Positions 1 through 10,206 of a stretch of DNA of 64,000 nucleotides are shown here, one piece after another. Position numbers and translations under genes: made by a program. Source of the stretch: Onchocerca volvulus (taxonomy: Eukaryota; Nematoda; Chromadorea; Rhabditida; Onchocercidae); contig HG738140.1 in NCBI GenBank assembly GCA_000499405.2, forward strand, positions 7,040,879 to 7,104,878. The letters are read 5' to 3'. Positions within the stretch are counted from its first letter, which is position 1, and every line of letters starts with the position of its first letter. The notes under the pieces are model-generated. The model was not told where the DNA came from. It did not search any database and saw only the letters and a list, made by a program, of their open reading frames with translations.

Positions 1-375
1 CAAATTTCTTATTTTTTCTTTTGATATCTTCGTAAGGAATCGTAAAACGTATAGTATTGTTCTTATCAATTTGAGCAGGGATGAGAATCTTGTTTCATCT
101 ATCAGTGCCATTACTTTCTGTGATTGTATTTCTTCCATTTCCATCAATCCCATACTCATACACACACTAATAATGCTTTCTTGTTTTTCAATGCTAGATT
201 TTTGCCTTACTAACCATTCTATTGTTTCTTCGTAACTTAATCCCGCTGGTGCTTTTTTTTCTTCTAACTCTGCTGCTTCTTCAATAGTCTTTTCTGCAGT
301 GTTTGCAAGACACTGCAAATTCCTTCTTATGAGATATGAAGGAGAGCTTTCTTTTCTTGTCTCCTGTCTACTCAT
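1..375 (-). pseudogene. BEL/Pao-like retroelement frame, fused gag/pol remnant, runs off window
   Basis: An uninterrupted 125-codon frame starts at the ATG at 375-373 and is still open at the window edge. Residues 1 to about 88 are charged and helical (for example EEAAELEEKKAP) and could be the start of a gag protein. Residues about 90-118 (DETRFSSLLKLIRTILYV and following) resemble the segment that in BEL/Pao polyproteins lies between RNase H and the integrase zinc finger, usually a pattern of the type RFSS..KL.R...YVLRFL. A gag start joined directly to a pre-integrase segment implies an internal deletion of protease, RT and RNase H. It lies 80 bp from a primer-binding site and LTR in the matching orientation. 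The pol assignment comes from family knowledge and a visual match only. It could instead be an unrelated charged frame. Confidence 0.5.
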
Positions 376-454
376 ATTTCTTTTCTCTCAATCACTTTCA
401 ATTCTAAGTTGATCCGTATAAGACTTACTTACTTCTTCGATTCTGTCTTGACGT

Positions 455-494
455 ATCCTTAGGTCGCTTGTTTCGAATCCGGCTGGCTGGACCA
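455..494 (-). other. Primer-binding site matching the 3' half of tRNA-Tyr, CCA included
   Basis: Read on the plus strand, this 40-nt stretch has the landmarks of a tRNA 3' half: ATCCTTAGGTCGC (the start of the tRNA-Tyr 3' exon and variable arm), TTCGAATCC (T-loop) and an acceptor strand ending in ACCA at 491-494. Eukaryotic tRNA genes do not encode CCA, and there is no D-arm or 5' half upstream, so this is not a tRNA gene. For a minus-strand retroelement it is the complement of a tRNA primer, and the terminal TGG sits four bases (495-498) from the LTR end at 499. Two small differences from a canonical T-stem are present. The match continues past the usual 18 nt through the T-arm to about the intron junction of tRNA-Tyr. 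Confidence 0.7.
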
Positions 495-498
495 AAAT

Positions 499-860
499 TG
501 TCGCCGATCTTCTTTGTCGTGACAATAATAAGAGTTCTTGTTTTATCGTGTTGTTATCGAATGTATAGCGGTATCTCAAACTTGGGTAATTAAACCTTTT
601 ATTACAAAAATTTAGATAACACGATAACATACGAAAATTACAAATCAATTATATAACAATTTAAATGACGATTCGTTAATATAAGAAAGAGGATAAAGAT
701 ATCATTAAAACAAAAAACCCAGACGGTGGAACCAACCGTCTCCCTGTTAGCTTCCTTTGAAAAATGATGCACAAAGGCATCTTTGTAACATGATAATCTT
801 TTCTTTGTTAGCGCTTGAGATAGCGCTTTTATGGTATAATTTACAACAGGATGAAACAAA
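499..860 (-). mobile_element. LTR of the minus-strand BEL/Pao-like element (outer end not defined)
   Basis: The LTR end next to the primer-binding site reads TGTCGCCGAT on the plus strand (CA-terminated on the minus strand). On the minus strand, going 5' to 3', one sees a TATA-like ATAAAAGCG at about 833-825 next to an AGCGCT inverted pair (810-828), an AATAAA at 603-598, an exact SL1 leader at 596-575, then 76 bp to the LTR end. This order is promoter, poly(A) signal, R, U5. The outer boundary with TG was not found, and a second complete LTR is not in the window. An ATCGGCGACA at 2718-2727 mirrors the inner end but would make an LTR of 2.2 kb, so it was not used as the boundary. Confidence 0.5.
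575..596 (-). other. Exact 22-nt SL1 spliced-leader sequence inside the LTR
   Basis: The minus strand from 596 to 575 starts GGTTTAATTACCC and ends AAGTTTGAG, the full nematode SL1 exon with no mismatch. It is not an SL RNA gene: the bases after the leader (574 downward, ATACCGCTATAC) do not look like the donor GTAA that follows SL1 in its own gene, and no Sm site is apparent. It is embedded in the LTR between an AATAAA (603-598, two bases upstream) and U5. See the findings for the interpretation. Confidence 0.92.
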
Positions 861-1446
861 GGTTAAGACGTTTAACACAATCATATGGCAAGCTGAAGCA
901 ACTCAACAAAGCCATAAACTAAGCCATTTAATTTGAAACAAAGAGATAAATTTCTTGCAACCATCAACGGTTACAATTTGCTTCTTTTAAAACAAAGAAA
1001 TCACTTTTGTATGATCTTTCTCGCTTCTTTCAGCGACAAAGCAGTACAAGCAGATCGGAAGAAAAACAACTCATAAATATCGAACAGACTCTGAAAGAAA
1101 TCCCCAAAAAGATTCTAGAAGTAGTCTTTCGATCATAACGAATATTTAGTGTAAAACGAAACGATCGAACAACCAGTCTATAGCTCAAAGAAATTTTCAA
1201 AGAAAATTACACAAGCAATTCTTCAATTGAATAATAACCAAGAAAAAAATCAAGCGATCGACTTCCTTAGTAATATTTTTGGATAATAATTATCTATCTT
1301 CAACATACACTAAAAATAAGTCTTTCAACCAATAAAGGATTTATCACATCTATTCATCTGGGCTAAACAAGTATTGAGAAACTTTCACGACAATTTATTT
1401 GGCCACAAGCCGGGATATCTTTTTGTCGAATCAGAATCCTGCATAA

Positions 1447-1635
1447 CCGATAAAAGAAAAACTGGAGACGCTTCTCGATGAAGTTAAAAAAATGGATCTA
1501 ACGCCTCCAAATCAACATGTACTAGCAGAAGAATTGCGTCAAAAATATGAAGGGAAGAATTATGAAGAAAGGATGCGTATGGATACAATCGAATTACATA
1601 TTGAACTTTCGAATCAACCAACAAGAAATGGTTGA
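1447..1635 (+). pseudogene. Coding-like fragment, unassigned, in transposon-rich DNA
   Basis: A 62-codon frame bounded by stops (TAA 1444-1446, TGA 1633-1635) reads as normal protein, including VKKMDLTPPNQHVLAEEL and YEERMRMDTIELHIEL. Its base composition is more balanced than the surrounding AT-rich sequence. It has no flanking intron signals that I trust and no recognisable domain. It may be a gag-like piece of the adjacent retroelement or a captured exon. The coding character seems real, the identity is unknown. Confidence 0.3.
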
Positions 1636-1869
1636 ATACACTGAGAAACTGCAAAGAAGAAAAGAAGACAAGAAACATGTGAAGATGGTCACATATACCT
1701 GGCCTTACATATCTAGCTTGACCATGTAGATGTATCCGACATGTTTTTACGAAAATATCAGCATCAGTTGATTCGCTCATACTGATTATAACAACAAGTG
1801 AATGTGAAAATTCATTATCATTATTATTTTATTATTATTATTATCTTATTATTGTTAACTAGCTTTGCT

Positions 1870-3235
1870 TCGCGTCGCTAGTATTTATAAATAAAAAATG
1901 TTACCCCGAATCAGATCTCCGGAAGTTCTCCACCGATTTTTTTCAAATTTCAACACAACCTTGTGTTCCGATAGGGTATCATTTTCATATAGACATACGT
2001 ACTTTTTTCACGTGTCACTTACGTGACAACTAAAAGTAACGGAGGGGGCGGGGTTTATTGATTCCGCCTACCTTTTTTTCTCTCACTCCCCTTCTTCCTC
2101 CTCTCTCTCTTTCTCTCTTTCTTCTGAATAATAGTAATAAATAAATAATAATAATTACTAATAATAATCAACAATAATAAATAATAATAATCAATAATAA
2201 TAATAATCCGTTGTATTTCTTGATTTTTAATAGGAAACGCTTTGATTCGGCGATATATCCGACAAGCAAAGTTTTTAATGACTCTTCAAATTAAGGCAAT
2301 TTATTTTTTCGTTTTTCTTTTTTTTTTTTTCCGACGGCGCAACACATTTCTTTTGCTTCTCCATTAAATTTCTGAGCCTTGATATAAGACATACTTCAGT
2401 CATAGTGTCGATGAGAACATGCGGGCTCAAACTAAATCATCAACTGGGTTGTACCAGAACGCAAAACAATTTTAATCGCGTGACTGCTGAACATGGAGTC
2501 GTATTTGAAGCTGATCAAGAAATAATACAGGTGAAGTGGCGTGACATAATTTCAGAAGTAACGACAACATTTTTACCACTAAAACGCTCCAATTCACAAA
2601 TAAATGACAAAGATCGAAGCAGCAACAGTTCGGAGTTCCAAGGGTTCCAGTTCGACAATTCAAAGCGACGCAACAGTAGCAACAATCTGATAGTTCACTT
2701 GAATAGTATTCTTCTCTATCGGCGACAAAGGAGAGAATAACCCAGCGATCAAATTGCCTGGATGTTCTCTGGTAATTGTTTGTTACGACGAATCACTCTT
2801 CATCAATCAATAAAACCTTTCTCAACAGCATTCATCTCTGTCGCACAAGACACAAAATACTTCACCTACTGCTGATTTAGCCGAATCATAATAGCAAGAA
2901 TCAATCTTCAATCCAATCAAACTACAAATCAAATTACAAAGTATCAGTTTTTTTCTCGGCATTAGAAACATGCTCTTTCTCTTTTCTCTTTTTTCAATTA
3001 ACCAAACTGAGCTACAGCAACGCCAATATAAAAACATGCGCGTACTTGAATGCAGTATTGTATCAAAATTTTAAAGCAATAGGTAAGGATTTTCCGATAT
3101 CTAAGATTTTGAACTAATATAGATAAGGCGCGTGTTTAAAAAATTTCGGAGGTTTAAGATTTTGAACAAACGAACATTGATATTTTCATCTATATAGACT
3201 ACCTGAATGGGCCACGCGGAACGTGGCCGGGTCCA
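1870..3235 (+). mobile_element. Non-autonomous Helitron, 5' end near 1875-2110, 3' hairpin end near 3200-3235
   Basis: The left part (TATTTATAAATAAAAAATG, then the CACGTGTCAC...GTGACA block at about 2011-2025, a stretch around GGCGGGGTTTATTGA, then a CT-rich tract) matches the left ends at 14205 (+) and 16895 (-). The right part carries the Helitron 3' hallmark: a GGCCACG/CGTGGCC hairpin at about 3203-3223 followed by a TTAGT-type terminus. This right part (about 3044-3235) is repeated at 22587-22821. Inside lie a long AAT/AATA microsatellite (2130-2210), a coding-like stretch at 2405-2740 and an LTR-like AATAAA segment (2810-2835), so the element is composite or has captured retroelement DNA. 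Confidence 0.5.
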
Positions 3236-3289
3236 ATTAGTTAATAGTAGAAATTGCTATTTATTACATTTAACGATCAATTTTCACTT

Positions 3290-3425
3290 TTCAATTAATC
3301 CAAAGTTCTTAAACAAGCACCTAGTCATTGTCTCAAAATCTCAAATCAATCGGTGAAGAACTTGGAAAGCTATATAGAAAGTAACAACGAACATTTGTAT
3401 TTTTATTTATATGATAATTTCTATT
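3290..3425 (-). mobile_element. Helitron left-end fragment in reverse orientation
   Basis: On the minus strand this reads ATATAAATAAAAATACAAATG, then TTCTTCACCGATTGATTTGA and a TTTAAGAACTT motif, the pattern of Helitron left ends seen elsewhere in the window (14205, 16895 minus). No internal or right-end sequence belongs to it. It is a truncated copy lying about 600 bp upstream of lsm-4. Confidence 0.4.
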
Positions 3426-3967
3426 CATCTGAGAATTAATTTTTTGTTTATTTCGTTTTTTCCCCAGTCAACCTAGCTACATAAAATGAAAAACGGTTGC
3501 ACATTTTCAAATGGGAAAATGTCAAATCGTCAAACCAGATAAGAAGTGTGACGTTATATATGAATCGAACACAACGCCAAATGTGATGAAATGAAAGTAT
3601 GATGCAATATAAAACTTTAGCACATGATATCAAACAAGATCAAAGACTAATATAAAACTTTAGTGTTATGTAGAATTTAATTTCAATTAACATATGACAA
3701 ACATCCCAACCAACATAACGTGACTACACTTGCAACTTACTGACCAGCGACTCACATCCCATTCTTTCCTTCAATCTTAGTACCAGTCTCAATTTACCTC
3801 TCTGTCGATCCAATCGGTGTTCAACGGTTGGCCGCCGTCTATTTGGATTTATTGCTTACTAATTGATTAATTAATTTGTTAAGTTCAATTCGTTTACCCT
3901 GTTATTTATTAGTTTATTCATTTACTATGTTTATTAGTAATTCTGTAATGTTTCTCAGAAGTTTATT

Positions 3968-3977
3968 AAAATTTCAG
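3968..3977 (+). promoter_or_regulatory. Candidate SL trans-splice acceptor for lsm-4
   Basis: AAAATTTCAG ends 43 bp before the lsm-4 ATG, with no plausible upstream exon or donor. In a nematode this is the expected form of a 5'-UTR trans-splice acceptor. It could also be an unused AG. Confidence 0.35.
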
Positions 3978-4020
3978 GATAATTTCTCTCGACTGATATA
4001 TCATATTTTTCCGTGAAATT

Positions 4021-5405
4021 ATGGTGGTAAGCATTATGGATTCATGTTCTGTAATTGAAAAGTTTTCCACTCTTTGCTGTAGCTACAAATTAAAGCTCTA
4101 AAAAATAAAGTCATTCTGCATTTAAAAGAACTTTGAATGATTAAGGGTTAATATTTCGATAATTTTAAATTTCTGTATGCTATATCATTCATTTTTCTTT
4201 TCAGTTACCATTGTCACTTTTGCGAACAGCACAGAATCATCCTATGTTAGTTGAATTGAAAAATGGTGAAACCTATAATGGACATTTGGTTGCATGCGAT
4301 GCATGGATGAATATTCATTTGAGAGATGCTATCTGTACATCGCGCGTGAGTTACTTTTTTTTATTACCGCCTATCACTTTCACTGGGATCTGGCCGATTT
4401 GACCGATCATTAAGATCCTGAACTAACATACTTTATTTCGTCTTATTTCGATTAAATCAGACAAATTGTGACATGAGTGAGTATCACCGTCAAATAATAT
4501 AGTTATGTAAATCCCAGAATGCTCACATCTGCGGTCTTCTGAAAGGACGAGATAAAGTGCCACTTTCTTCAGAGATATGTTTTTCGTAGGTTAACCGAAC
4601 TAAAGCTGCAAGATCTTAGGAATTGAAAAGTAATGATAAAGAGAACATGGAATAATTTTAACTTTTGATTTCTGATGCTGTTTATTAAACTTACTTAATT
4701 TCTTCATTTTTGTTGAATATTTTCCGAATTTTTTTAGCAGAGAATTTTATTCGTAAGTTACTTCTTGAAGCGCTAAAACTACATAACATAAAAGCTCTTC
4801 CAACCGGGCTTGAAACATATTTTCCAATCAAAGCTTCACAGCTGAAAGGTGTGCAGCTTTGACTGGAAAAGAAATTGCCGTAATTATTTTGGATGCTGCT
4901 CATGGTCATTTTGAAAAGTGACAGGAAGGAACTTTAGGATGGTGATCGCTTTCTAAAAATGCAAGAAGTGTATGTACGAGGTTCAACTATCAAATATTTA
5001 CGGATTCCAGACGATGTGGTAGAATTAGTGAAGGAAGAGGTAAACAGCAATCTCTTCTTATTATCTTTTGAAAATTTTTTTATGTTTCTTTTTTAAAATT
5101 CCCAGATCATAATCATTCGATTCAGAAGTATGCAAAAAAGTGCACTCATCTGAGCGAAATTTTTCATCATTTTTGAACTTCATTTTCATCTATTCCGACT
5201 TGACAAGATTTCTAACGCTAAGAAATTTTGATTTCAGGTCAAGGAGGTACGTAGACAGCAGAAAGATCAACAACGTGCTAAGCGTAATTTGCAAGGTGGT
5301 AGGGGCGGCGGACAGCAAGGTCGAGGAGGAGCTTCTAATACCCGTGGCGCTGGACGTGGCGGTGGTCAGCATGGATGGAATCGAGATAAATCAGCGGTGC
5401 AGTAA
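4021..5405 (+). CDS. lsm-4: LSm4, U6 snRNA-associated Sm-like protein
   Basis: Four exons: 4021-4026, 4205-4345, 4938-5039, 5238-5405, all GT-AG (GTAAGC, GTGAGT and GTAAAC donors), giving 138 aa, close to the roughly 139 aa of the human protein. LSm4 is a subunit of the LSm2-8 ring on U6 snRNA in splicing and of the LSm1-7 ring in cytoplasmic mRNA decay. Sm1 motif: residues about 10-45, with [19 protein letters not shown] and then [10 protein letters not shown], essentially the family sequence. Sm2 motif: residues about 62-75, [14 protein letters not shown]. The C-terminus (about 95-138) is an RGG/GRG-rich tail typical of LSm4. The first exon codes only Met-Val, so the intron follows the second codon. 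This start is chosen because LPLSLL follows directly, as in the family. The phosphatase gene follows 574 bp downstream on the same strand. Confidence 0.95.
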
Positions 5406-5598
5406 AATCATTTATCTATAAATTATTTTCCTTGTTATTTTTAAATTTGTGAAGAATTATTAACATTTCGGAAATAATTGCTATATGATATCTTCAATTA
5501 ATTTTATTTTGAAATGAAATGCTTGTCATTGAATTGTTTTGAAGAAATTCTTATGGCTTCATTTTTATGTTTTAAATTAGTTATGGATGTAATGTTTG

Positions 5599-5604
5599 AA
5601 TAAA
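5599..5604 (+). terminator. Poly(A) signal of lsm-4
   Basis: AATAAA 194 bp after the lsm-4 stop codon, followed by T-rich sequence. It is the first canonical signal downstream. Confidence 0.6.
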
Positions 5605-5978
5605 TGCTTCTCAGATTTTGTTGCATAAAAATTTTATTTTTTTTCTTTACGGATTGTTATCCGATGGAAATTATGTAGATTTTCTAGATTATTGAAGAAA
5701 AATGTTCCGTAATATGAAAAAATTCGTAATATACAGATAACGTGTAACGTTTTTACACACTGTGTGCTAAATAATATGTACAAATTACATTTTTGTTAAT
5801 TTATTTTGTGCAGTTTATTATTAATAAATTATGAATATTTTACTGGAACTCTTCATCATTATCTTGTCACATTTTCAGTGTACGATATTCTTGTTACTTT
5901 TACGTTGTTCTTGTTCACTTGCAATTGCATCCTGATGTTTAGCACATTTTTGAATAGGTACTTTTATTTGAAGCTAAA

Positions 5979-8581
5979 ATGGCAGCAAAAAGGAAAATGG
6001 TGCCGCCGTTAACAATGTCACTTTATCGTGATTTGGATGTTGGTTTGACTGTCACTGGGAAATCAGGAAACTCGACAGACGCAAATGATGTTGATGCAAA
6101 TTCCAGTTGTAACGCACCAAAGAAATCCCGAGATGAGAGTGCAACGTCCGAAGGGTCAAGCAAAACTGGTGAAGATGATGGTGCTGGTAGGTGGACGATT
6201 GCTTCATTCTCTTAAAAGGCGCGTCTTTGATTGTCCATTCCTCAATGCCTTCAGTTATTATGTTTGATACAAAAAGAGAAGGGGGAAAATAGCTGTTAAA
6301 ATATGTCAAAATCTTTTTCTGGAAGGCATTACTTTTGTTACTTCGACTGTCCATTTCAAGGATTTAGTTTTATTTATTTTGGTTCCAAAGCGATTCCCGG
6401 TGATTGGTTGAGAGTTGTTGAAATCTCTGTCAAAATCTTGAAGATTCAGAAAAAGTTAAATGAATTTGGTTGCAGTTAGTGAACTGGTTAGCGTATGTGG
6501 TTGGCGGAAAGGTGAACGTCAGGATATGCAAGATGCACATGTTCGATTGGATCAATTCGGACTCACCGCCATCTGTAACATGTAATCACAATAGACACAA
6601 TGAAACAGAAAATGTCTCTTTACAATTTGGATCAATTTTATTCACTTCATATTTTTTTAGTCAGCGGAGTGCTTTTTATGCGATTTTTGATGGTCATGCT
6701 GGACGTCGAGCTGCGGATTTTGCTGCTGATCGTTTGCCATCTAGATTGAAGAGGAAATTGGAAGCATGTAGGTTTTATCTTTGAATGATAAAAATTCTGT
6801 TTGTTACAAAAATGAATGATTTAAAATATGAATTGTTAAATTTAAAGTACATGAAGTCAAAATGAATTTTTTTCTCAGAGATAAGGCTAAGATTGTCTAT
6901 CAAAAGAATAAATAGTATTTCATTGGTGAACAGTCATGATTTTTCACTTCAAGGTGTTGATGGAATTACGAGAATAATGTATCCAAGTCCTAAATATACT
7001 TTACGAATATAATATCATGAGGAACGATTAGAAATTTAAGGAATTAAAATTCGTCTTACATATTTTCCTCTCAGCGAACATATAAACCGGAGAAGTAGAA
7101 TCAATTAACTGCAATCAAACAACTTGTATATAATTGTTACAATGCGAAAGGATGAATCATTTATATTATCAATAATGATTCCAGATTCCGATTTCGCTTC
7201 TTTGGAGAAAGGAATAAAAAAATGCTTCATTGACACGTATAAGCAAATCGATGAACAATTTCTTGTTGAAGCTCGACGAACGTTAGTGTCTATTATGCTC
7301 TAGGTCCAATTATTTACATTGTTTTTTCTATCTTTTTTCGTTTGAAAACTTTGTTCTATTGAAGGAGGCCTTCATGGAAGGATGGCACAACAGCGACAAC
7401 AATTCTACTGATTAACAATATTATTTATTGTGCGAACATCGGCGATTCAAAGGTCTTTTTAAAGAGCATTCAAATTCCAATGTATATTTCGAAGTAATTA
7501 TTAGGTTATTTGCAGCGTATAGAAAAAATTTTTTGACGTAAGAATATAAAACATAAAGTTTTGCATAGGTCTCTACAGAAATTAACATAAATCTCAAAAT
7601 TTATGAGAGAAATTGCTCATGTTAAATTATCGACGGGATCAAATCATTCAAATTGATAAATTATAAATTATACTAAATTGATAAATCACAAATTTTACTC
7701 TGCAGGCAGTGGTTTGTCGTAGTAAGTTAGGAACTGAAGAAGCAAAGGATGTTGCGATGCAGTTAACAGTAGATCATTCACCGCTACATTTCGAAGAACG
7801 AATGCGAATTCAAAAAGCAGGTGGTAATGTCAAGTAAGTTTACTGATGTATCTATATGTTCAAATATAGCAGTTTGAAAACTTTTAGTGGTAGATTTTAT
7901 TTTTATATTTTCCATTATTCTGTAATGAAATATTTGAGGGATGGTCGCATAATGGGTATCTTAGAAGTTTCTCGATCGATTGGTGATGGTCAGTTTAAGG
8001 CATATGGACTCATTTGTACACCTGATGTTAAGAAATTTTCTATCACGAAAGATGATAAGTTGGTCTTTTGATTTCATATTCACATAGTCGATATCCGATC
8101 AGGGACTAGATCGAAATAATTGATTAAGCGTTAATGAATCTCTTTGTATATTTAATAGCTATATTGTTATGTTATCATTCCGAAATGCAGAATATTGAAT
8201 TGTTAAAAATTTTTAATTGTTAATAGTTTCTACGAATCATTTTTAAGATAATAGAAGGAATTTTAAACTTCAAGAGAAGCGTTTTAGATTTGTCCTTATT
8301 GCTTGTGATGGTTTGTGGAAAACATTTAGCAATCAGCAGGCGGTGGATTATGTTATGGAAAAAATCAGGCAGTTAACAAAGGTTTGGATATTTAGAGATT
8401 ATAATTCTTTTTAATCGGCATTTTTAAATTTGATAAGTTTTTTAAGCCTGGTGTTGAGCAGGAATCAGAAACACATGAAATGATGTGGCAGAATGTTGCC
8501 GATGATTTGGCTGCAGAATCGGTAAAACGAGGTTGTGGCGATAATGTTTCCGTTATTATTGTGGTACTTAATGATTCGTAG
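5979..8581 (+). CDS. PP2C-family Ser/Thr phosphatase, ILKAP type
   Basis: Nine exons: 5979-6186, 6476-6581, 6661-6767, 7185-7281, 7365-7452, 7706-7833, 7939-8058, 8288-8381, 8462-8581. All junctions keep frame, 355 aa. PP2C (PPM) enzymes dephosphorylate Ser/Thr with two metal ions held by aspartates. The motifs appear in order: ERQDMQDAHV (residues about 85-94), YAIFDGHAG (about 115-123), WKDGTTATTILL (about 180-191), CANIGDSKAVVCR (about 198-210), RMRIQKAGGNVKDGR (about 240-254), EVSRSIGDGQ (about 260-269), LIACDGLW (about 289-296) and GCGDNVSVII near the end. All metal-binding Asp positions are present. ERMRIQKAGGN and EVSRSIGDGQ point to ILKAP among PPM members. The N-terminal 70 residues are polar and low in complexity. 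A possible trans-splice AG lies at 5956-5957. Confidence 0.93.
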
Positions 8582-8637
8582 AATGATTTGATTATAAAAT
8601 AACTCTTTTAATATGGATTTTTTTTTCTTATCTCATT

Positions 8638-8643
8638 AATAAA
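8638..8643 (+). terminator. Poly(A) signal of the PP2C gene
   Basis: AATAAA 56 bp after the stop codon, preceded by a T-rich stretch. Confidence 0.65.
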
Positions 8644-9609
8644 GATTATATATCAAATAATATAATCTGTTATCTTGTGATTCAGAATAATTATTTTCTA
8701 AGAAGAAATCCAAGAATTTGATTTAAATTATTTCTTCTTTTAAGATGACCTGCAAAAAACGTTTTTGTTCTAAGCAAAGATTTTTCGTGGTTTTTATTTA
8801 TCTTGTTTCCATTACACTAAATCTGTCTTAATGATAACAGTATTGTATTTGTATTATCTCTGTTAAATTACCAATTAATTGTTGATTATATAGGCATATG
8901 GTTATTAATATACAGAATAAAAAAGAAAATGGTTTTTTATTCAAATCAGTGTTTTTAATTTTCAGAAAAAATTTTTAATCATTATGAAGCGATATTAAAA
9001 AGCTATATATATTTGTGTATGAATTAAATTATCTTTATACTAATTTACAGATTTACGACTAAATTTTTGTACTTTCTTGGTGATTTATTCCTTCTTAAAT
9101 TAGTTCTTTCTTTTAAAACGTTTTTATATTCATCTTCAATCAAATCATTTTCATGCTTGCTTCCTTATTTTTCCATTTATTGTATGGATGAGAATTGTTT
9201 GTAAGTTGAATAAAAGTTTTTTTGCAAGATTTTCATTTTTTGAAGTTCGCAATTAGAAAAATTTATTCAAAAATGGATTCGAAATTTATCATTTCGTTTA
9301 TTTCCGATCGTTTTCTTCTCATTTAAGTAAAAAGTACAATGCTGCTGTCTTATAAAGTTTCATTGTTCAAAGAAATATATCGTTCTGATGAAATTAGTAA
9401 ATGGTGAAGAATATTCATTTTTATCAAGTTGTAATCAATTCTGCATGAAGCTTAATCATATAATCTAATTATAAAAAATTTTCAATTTGAAAAAATATCT
9501 GGGAAATTTATATATTGGATGTACAAGGAAAAGAATTTTCTGGAAGCGTACAGCAAAATATTTTTGTTTCGTTTATTCTTCGAGCAAAAATTTTGTGGGA
9601 AAATTTTGT
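8644..9609. other. AT-rich intergenic stretch, nothing recognised
   Basis: No splice-linked frames, no repeats shared with other parts of the window and no RNA gene features were seen. Confidence 0.5.
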
Positions 9610-9756
9610 TTATTGCAAATGATTTCATATAAAGAGAAATATAATTGTAATTCATATTTTTCAAAGAATAGCACTTGCTTAGATTTTTTTTTAATAATTT
9701 TAGTTTGGCTAAAAATTTCATCAAATATATATCATATTCAACATCTGAAGTTTCAA

Positions 9757-10206
9757 CTTATCATTTAGTATTCATTTAAATCGCCTGTTCATATCATATC
9801 TGAACTTATCGTTCAAATAAAACTATTACTCAATCTATCATTTTTCCATTGCATTTTTTTTTTCATATCTTCTGTAGTAATCAAACGCATTTTATCCATA
9901 ACGAAAACTGAATCAAGAATAGAAATCAATAAAAATACAGTATAAAAATATTCATGAAAGTCATAATTTTTGGAAACTTCGATGGAAAAAAAAACAATGC
10001 CACTTAAAAATAGTGATAATCTAAAATTATTATTATATTTACATATTAAAATGAACAATTGCACAATAAAATCACTTTTAAAAGTAATTTCACCGATTGT
10101 ACAATTATTTTCGGTTTGTTGCGTCGTTCTCTTCATCGGTTAATCGGTTGTTCAGCAATTGCAGGTTCAAATTTAAATCGTTTTTGACTTTGACAGAGAC
10201 ACAATA
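9757..10206. other. 450-bp nearly identical block, copy 1
   Basis: It shows only about six differences from 18252-18702, whereas the flanks on both sides are 75-87% identical. It lies 719 bp upstream of the secreted gene ATG. On the minus strand it contains a 107-codon frame (10136-9813) and a short hydrophobic frame ending AIAEQPINR, but neither has a supported start or splice structure. Confidence 0.6.

Noticed and set aside
455..494. tRNA-Tyr gene
   Set aside because: Only the 3' half exists, CCA is encoded, there is no D-arm or A box, and it abuts an LTR.
575..596. SL RNA gene
   Set aside because: The leader is not followed by a GT donor, SL RNA stems or an Sm site.
2405..2740. 111-aa plus-strand protein
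   Set aside because: Balanced composition but inside a Helitron/retroelement mosaic. No domain or gene signals, probably captured retroelement DNA.
5140..5421. 93-aa plus-strand frame over the last lsm-4 exon
   Set aside because: Out-of-frame shadow of the RGG-coding exon, starting in the intron.
6052..6354. Minus-strand 100-aa frame
   Set aside because: Antisense shadow of PP2C exon 1 and its intron.
9813..10136. Minus-strand 107-aa membrane-like protein
   Set aside because: The frame lies in a block whose DNA is 99% identical between copies, so its survival is uninformative. The C-terminal ends differ by an A-run shift, with no splice or start support.
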